From Cyanobacteria bacterium K_DeepCast_35m_m2_023 (GTDB lineage Bacteria; Cyanobacteriota; Cyanobacteriia; PCC-6307; Cyanobiaceae): a stretch of DNA of 20,686 nt. Below, piece by piece: positions 17,087 through 20,686 of this stretch. Below the pieces are notes generated by a model. The model was not told where the DNA came from, searched no databases, and saw nothing but the letters and a program-made list of their open reading frames with translations. The stretch's first letter is position 1. Each line of letters starts with the position of its first letter. The stretch spans positions 1-20,686 of the forward strand of contig VGQR01000004.1 in assembly GCA_016882345.1 (NCBI GenBank), read 5' to 3'. The position numbers and the translations under genes are program-made.

Positions 17087-19531
17087 ATGTCGCAGTTGGT
17101 ACTACCCCTGGCGAGCGTGGGGTTGGATGACATCGCCCGCGTTGGCGGCAAGAACGCCGCGTTGGGTGAGATGCAGCAGCACCTTGCCGCAGCAGGAGTC
17201 CCTGTTCCGCCTGGGTTTGCGACCACAGCTGAGGCCTATCAGTTGCTGCTCGAGCAATCCGATTCGCAGGGGCACGGGCGTGTGCGCGACCGCCTCGCGG
17301 CTCTGCTGGCGGGTCTTGATGCCAACGATCTGGATGAGCTGCAGCGGGCCGGCGCAGCCGCGCGTCAGTTGCTCGCCTCCGCCCCTTGGCCGGCGGTGTT
17401 GGAGACGCAGATCACGGCGGCCTATGGGGCTCTGGGTGGTGGCCCGGTGGCGGTGCGCTCCAGCGCCACGGCAGAAGATCTGCCCGAGGCCAGTTTTGCG
17501 GGTCAGCAGGACACCCTGCTCAATGTCGAGGGGGTGCCGGCGCTGATGGCCGCCTGCCGCCACTGTCTGGCGTCGCTGTTCACCGATCGCGCCATCGTCT
17601 ACCGACAGCAGCACGGCTTTGACCATCTGGCGGTGGCCCTGTCGGTCGGCGTGCAGCGGCTGGTGCGGGTCGATCGCGGGGCGGCCGGTGTGCTGTTCAG
17701 CCTCGACACCGAAAGCGGTTGCCGCGATGTGGTGCTGATCAACGGCGCCTATGGCTTTGGCGAATCGGTGGTGCAGGGCTCGGTCAATCCCGACGAGTGG
17801 CTTGTGTTCAAGCCCACCCTGGCCCAGGGTTATGGGGCGATTGTGAGCCGGCGGCTTGGCAGCAAGGCCGAGCGTTTGGTGTGCGATCCCGCGGGTGGAC
17901 TGCAGCGACAGCCGGTGCCGCAGGCGCTGCAGCAGCGGTTTGCGCTCACCGATGCCGAGGTCCTGCAGCTGGCCCGCTGGGCGGTGCAAATCGAGGCCCA
18001 CACCAGTGCCCGCCGCGGCCTGCCGACGCCGATGGACATCGAATGGGCCAAGGATGGCGACACCGGTGAGCTGTTCATCCTGCAGGCCCGGCCCGAGACG
18101 GTGCAGGCTCGCCAACGTCCCACCCTGCTGCGCCGCTGGCACCTGCAAGCCCATGGGGCCGTGCCGTTGGTCAGCGGTCGGGCCATCGGCAGTGCGGTCA
18201 GCAGCGGCGTCGCCCGCGTGCTCGACGACCCCAGCCAGATGGAGCGCTTCCACGACGGTGACCTGCTGGTGAGTTCACGCACCGATCCCGACTGGGAGCC
18301 GATCCTGCGGCGGGCCAGCGCCGTGATCACCGACCAGGGAGGCCGCACTTGCCATGCGGCGATCATTGCCCGTGAGATGGGCCTGACGGCCATTGTCGGC
18401 ACGGGTGTTGGCACCCGGCGCATCGCCGATGGTGCGGCCATCACCGCCAGCTGCTGTGAGGGCGAGCAGGGACACGTCTATCCCGGACTGTTGCCGTTTC
18501 GGATCGACGAGCAGGAGCTGGCCGATCTGCCCCACACCCGCACCCGGGTGATGCTCAATCTGGGCAATCCCGAGCAGGCGTTTCAGCTGGGCCAGTGCCC
18601 GAGTGATGGCGTCGGCCTGGCCCGACTGGAATTCATCATCGCCAATCAGGTTGGCGTGCATCCGCTCGCCCTGCTGCAGCTCGACCAGCTCGCGCCTGGC
18701 GCGCTGCGCGAGGCGATCAGTCGGCGGATCGCCCCCGCAGCCAGTGGTGCGGCGTTCTATGTCGAGCGGCTGGCCGAGGGCATGGCCCGCATGGCAGCCG
18801 CGTTCTATCCGCGACCCGTGCTGCTGCGCTTTTCGGATTTCAAGAGCAGCGAATACGCCCGCCTGCTGGGGGGTGAGTTGTTTGAGCCCCAGGAGCAGAA
18901 CCCGATGTTGGGTTGGCGTGGGGCATCGCGCTATCGCAGTGCTGCCTTTGCCCCGGCCTTTGCCCTCGAGTGTGAGGCCCTGCGGCGAGTGCGCTGCGAT
19001 CTCGGCCTGGTCAATGCGACGGCGATGGTCCCCTTTTGCCGCACCCCCGCCGAAGCCGATGCGGTGCTGAGCGCCATGGCTGCAGCGGGACTCGAGCGCG
19101 GCCGCGACGGCTTGCAGGTCTGGATGATGGTCGAGCTGCCAGCCAATGTCCTGCAGCTGGAAGCGTTTGCCGAGCGTTTCGATGGGTTCTCGATCGGCTC
19201 CAATGACCTGACCCAGCTGACCCTGGGGCTGGACCGAGATTCGGCCCTGGTGGCGGATCTCTTTGATGAGAGCCATGCCGCCGTTCTGGCGCTGATCGCT
19301 GAGGCCATTGCCAAGGCCCATCGCTGGGGCAAGCCGATCGGGCTGTGCGGTCAGGCTCCCAGTGACAACCCCGCGGTGCTGACGTTTTTACTCGAGCAGG
19401 GGATTGATTCGATCAGTCTCAATCCCGATGCGCTCATCCCTGGGCGACTGCAGGTCGCCAAGCTCGAGGCGCAGGCTCAGGCGTCAGCTGCCAGACCAGC
19501 ACGGCATGGGCCAGACAGCGGCCGGCACTGA
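17087..19531 (+). CDS. ppsA: Phosphoenolpyruvate synthase (pyruvate, water dikinase)
   Basis: An 814-residue dikinase making PEP, AMP and Pi from pyruvate and ATP for gluconeogenesis. It has an N-terminal ATP-binding domain (about 1-345; GGKNAALGEM, VAVRSSATAEDLPEASFAGQQ, GAYGFGESVVQGSVNPDEW), the swivelling phosphohistidine domain (GGRTCHAAIIARE with His423) and a C-terminal PEP/pyruvate barrel (about 490-800; MVELPANV, FDGFSIGSNDLTQLTLGLDRD, GLCGQAPSDN with catalytic Cys754). The length is near that of known PEP synthases. The ATG at 17087 is chosen over a GTG at 17072 because family proteins start close to LVLPL. The last ~20 residues (after VAKLEAQAQA) are basic, low in family resemblance and overlap an antisense small ORF. 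It is divergent from tic22. Confidence 0.93.
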   Translation: MSQLVLPLASVGLDDIARVGGKNAALGEMQQHLAAAGVPVPPGFATTAEAYQLLLEQSDSQGHGRVRDRLAALLAGLDANDLDELQRAGAAARQLLASAPWPAVLETQITAAYGALGGGPVAVRSSATAEDLPEASFAGQQDTLLNVEGVPALMAACRHCLASLFTDRAIVYRQQHGFDHLAVALSVGVQRLVRVDRGAAGVLFSLDTESGCRDVVLINGAYGFGESVVQGSVNPDEWLVFKPTLAQGYGAIVSRRLGSKAERLVCDPAGGLQRQPVPQALQQRFALTDAEVLQLARWAVQIEAHTSARRGLPTPMDIEWAKDGDTGELFILQARPETVQARQRPTLLRRWHLQAHGAVPLVSGRAIGSAVSSGVARVLDDPSQMERFHDGDLLVSSRTDPDWEPILRRASAVITDQGGRTCHAAIIAREMGLTAIVGTGVGTRRIADGAAITASCCEGEQGHVYPGLLPFRIDEQELADLPHTRTRVMLNLGNPEQAFQLGQCPSDGVGLARLEFIIANQVGVHPLALLQLDQLAPGALREAISRRIAPAASGAAFYVERLAEGMARMAAAFYPRPVLLRFSDFKSSEYARLLGGELFEPQEQNPMLGWRGASRYRSAAFAPAFALECEALRRVRCDLGLVNATAMVPFCRTPAEADAVLSAMAAAGLERGRDGLQVWMMVELPANVLQLEAFAERFDGFSIGSNDLTQLTLGLDRDSALVADLFDESHAAVLALIAEAIAKAHRWGKPIGLCGQAPSDNPAVLTFLLEQGIDSISLNPDALIPGRLQVAKLEAQAQASAARPARHGPDSGRH

Positions 19532-19574
19532 GCACCGCCAGGCCGATGCACAACGGGCAGTGGGTCAGGGCCAT
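19434..19574 (-). CDS. Possible small antisense ORF with CxxC and one TM
   Basis: On the minus strand an ATG at 19574 begins a 46-residue frame starting MALTHCPLCIGLAVLSAG. It has Cys6 and Cys9 in a C-x2-C, a hydrophobic stretch (about 9-30) and a Pro/Ala tail. An AGCAGG sequence lies a few bases upstream of the ATG. Its 3' two thirds overlap the end of the PEP synthase gene, the part of that protein with least family resemblance. It may be a real small membrane protein or a chance frame in GC-rich DNA; I recognise no family. Confidence 0.3.
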   Translation of the reverse strand: MALTHCPLCIGLAVLSAGRCLAHAVLVWQLTPEPAPRAWRPAVAQG

Positions 19575-19633
19575 GGCCTGCTCGACAATGGAAGCACCAT
19601 CGCACCGGTGGCCCCGCTCCGTTGGCTGTTGAC

Positions 19634-20686
19634 ATGAATCCTCAGCTTGATGGCTCCGTTGTGCAGCACCCACGGTTGTGGCGCCTGAGCGGCCTCAAGC
19701 TGCCGCTGGACCACGACGACAGCGAGCTGGCCGCAGCCATTGGCAAGCGCCTGCGGCTGCAGCCCGATCAGCTGCAGGGCTGGGCTGTGACCAAACGCAG
19801 CGTCGATGCCCGCCGCCAGGATGCGATCCAACTCGTCTACAGCCTCGATCTCGAGCTGGTCGACGATCAGCCCTTGCTGCAACGGCTGGGCCGTCGCTGG
19901 GCCCGCGACCCCCAGCTGCAGCCCGCCCCTGATCGCCGTTATCGCTTACCCCAGCTGCCCCAACGCGCTGTGGCGCAGCCCAGGCCGGTGGTGGTGGGGG
20001 CGGGCCCCTGCGGTTACTTTGCCGCGCTCGTGCTGGCGCAGTTGGGGTTGCGGCCGTTGTTGCTTGAACGGGGCAAGGATGTCAAGCGCCGCACCGCCGA
20101 CACCTTCGGCTTCTGGCGGGGGGATCGGCCGCTCGATCCCGAATCCAATGCCCAGTTCGGCGAGGGTGGGGCCGGCACGTTTTCGGATGGGAAGCTGTAC
20201 AGCCAGGTGAGCGAACCGCTCCCCTACCAGCGCAAGGTGCTCGAGGAGCTGGTGGCCGCCGGAGCCAATCCCGAGATCTTGACGCTGCACCATCCGCACA
20301 TCGGCACCTTCAAGTTGGCCACCGTGGTTCGGGGCTTGCGCCGGCGCATCGAGGCCCTGGGGGGCTCGGTCCGATTCGAGAGCCGCGTTGATGCCTTGTT
20401 GCTCGATCCGGCTGGTCGGCGCGTGCGCGGTGTTCGCCTGGCCTCTGGGGAGGAACTCGTCGCCGCCCAGGTGGTGCTGGCGCCAGGGCACAGCGCCCGC
20501 GATCTGTTCGAGGGCCTCGCGCGCCAGGGCGTGGCGCTCGAGGCCAAGCCCTTTGCCATGGGGGTGCGCATCGAGCACCCACAGGTCTTGATCGATCGGG
20601 CCCGCTTCGGTGCGGCGGCTGGTCATCCCCGTTTGGGAGCCGCCGAGTACAAGCTGGTGCATCACTGCAGCGGACCAGGGCTCGAG
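19634..20686 (+). CDS. NAD(P)/FAD-dependent dehydrogenase (COG2509-like), 5' part
   Basis: From the ATG at 19634 a frame of 351 codons stays open to the right edge. An N-terminal alpha/beta region (about 1-115, LWRLSGLKLPLDHDDSELAAAIGKRL ... LVYSLDLEL) precedes the dinucleotide motif VVVGAGPCGYFAALVLAQLG (Gly122-Gly127), then RGKDVKRRTADTFGFWRG and EGGAGTFSDGKLYSQV. This combination is that of large FAD-dependent dehydrogenases of the COG2509 group, which share the N-terminal RNA-binding-like cap. The C-terminal portion with the second FAD segment is outside the window. The substrate is unknown. A 102-base gap separates it from the PEP synthase stop, so it may be its own unit. Confidence 0.88.
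   Translation, partial: MNPQLDGSVVQHPRLWRLSGLKLPLDHDDSELAAAIGKRLRLQPDQLQGWAVTKRSVDARRQDAIQLVYSLDLELVDDQPLLQRLGRRWARDPQLQPAPDRRYRLPQLPQRAVAQPRPVVVGAGPCGYFAALVLAQLGLRPLLLERGKDVKRRTADTFGFWRGDRPLDPESNAQFGEGGAGTFSDGKLYSQVSEPLPYQRKVLEELVAAGANPEILTLHHPHIGTFKLATVVRGLRRRIEALGGSVRFESRVDALLLDPAGRRVRGVRLASGEELVAAQVVLAPGHSARDLFEGLARQGVALEAKPFAMGVRIEHPQVLIDRARFGAAAGHPRLGAAEYKLVHHCSGPGLE

Noticed and set aside
17102..19321. Two long minus-strand frames opposite ppsA
   Set aside because: Shadow frames; no domains, while the coding strand has all PEP synthase motifs.

Overview
The window reads as a chromosomal segment of a high-GC picocyanobacterium of the Synechococcus/Cyanobium type. The evidence is a ferrochelatase with a C-terminal chlorophyll a/b-binding helix, a Tic22-family protein, a geranylgeranyl-reductase-like flavoprotein beside frr, a transaldolase with a C-terminal EF-hand pair, strong G/C bias at third codon positions, and mostly TGA stops. 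The genus assignment is inference from gene content; no database search was possible. No rRNA, tRNA, CRISPR array, insertion sequence or prophage block is visible, and the genes are densely packed.

Layout. Left edge (1-255, minus): 5' part of a histidine phosphatase gene. Then a plus-strand run: a CPBP-type membrane protease (341-1618), a one-TM protein in the position and shape of FtsL (1673-2146), an FtsI-type penicillin-binding protein (2150-3931), an EF-hand transaldolase (4046-5221) and a stand-alone cyclic-nucleotide-binding-like domain (5231-5620). A GNRA-loop hairpin separates these from a convergent minus-strand group: a short-chain dehydrogenase (8231-8896), pyrH (7448-8155), frr (6891-7430) and a geranylgeranyl-reductase-family flavoprotein (5679-6806).

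Centre (8897-11773). A roughly 290-base region with 17-bp repeats and at most one tiny ORF leads to a minus-strand unit: a tyrosine recombinase with an apparently complete active site overlaps by ATGA a class I methyltransferase, which reads without any stop into CobO (cob(I)alamin/corrinoid adenosyltransferase). This is the most unusual arrangement in the window.

Right half. Divergent from the recombinase, hemH (11888-13063), a LytM/M23 peptidase (13044-13667), ilvB (13699-15567, with an added zinc-ribbon tail), a small secreted nuclease-fold protein and a two-TM small protein run on the plus strand with overlaps. They meet tic22 (minus, 16173-16976). Divergent from tic22 comes phosphoenolpyruvate synthase (17087-19531), then the 5' two thirds of a COG2509-like FAD dehydrogenase that runs off the right edge.

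How they fit together: the contents are mostly housekeeping, covering septal peptidoglycan synthesis and hydrolysis, pentose phosphate and PEP metabolism, tetrapyrrole/corrinoid and isoprenoid-type chemistry, pyrimidine nucleotides and ribosome recycling. The points most worth a second look are the recombinase-methyltransferase-CobO unit, the FtsL candidate, the Ca-binding-type tail on transaldolase, the Cys4 tail on acetolactate synthase, and short G-rich tandem duplications placed directly at stop codons.
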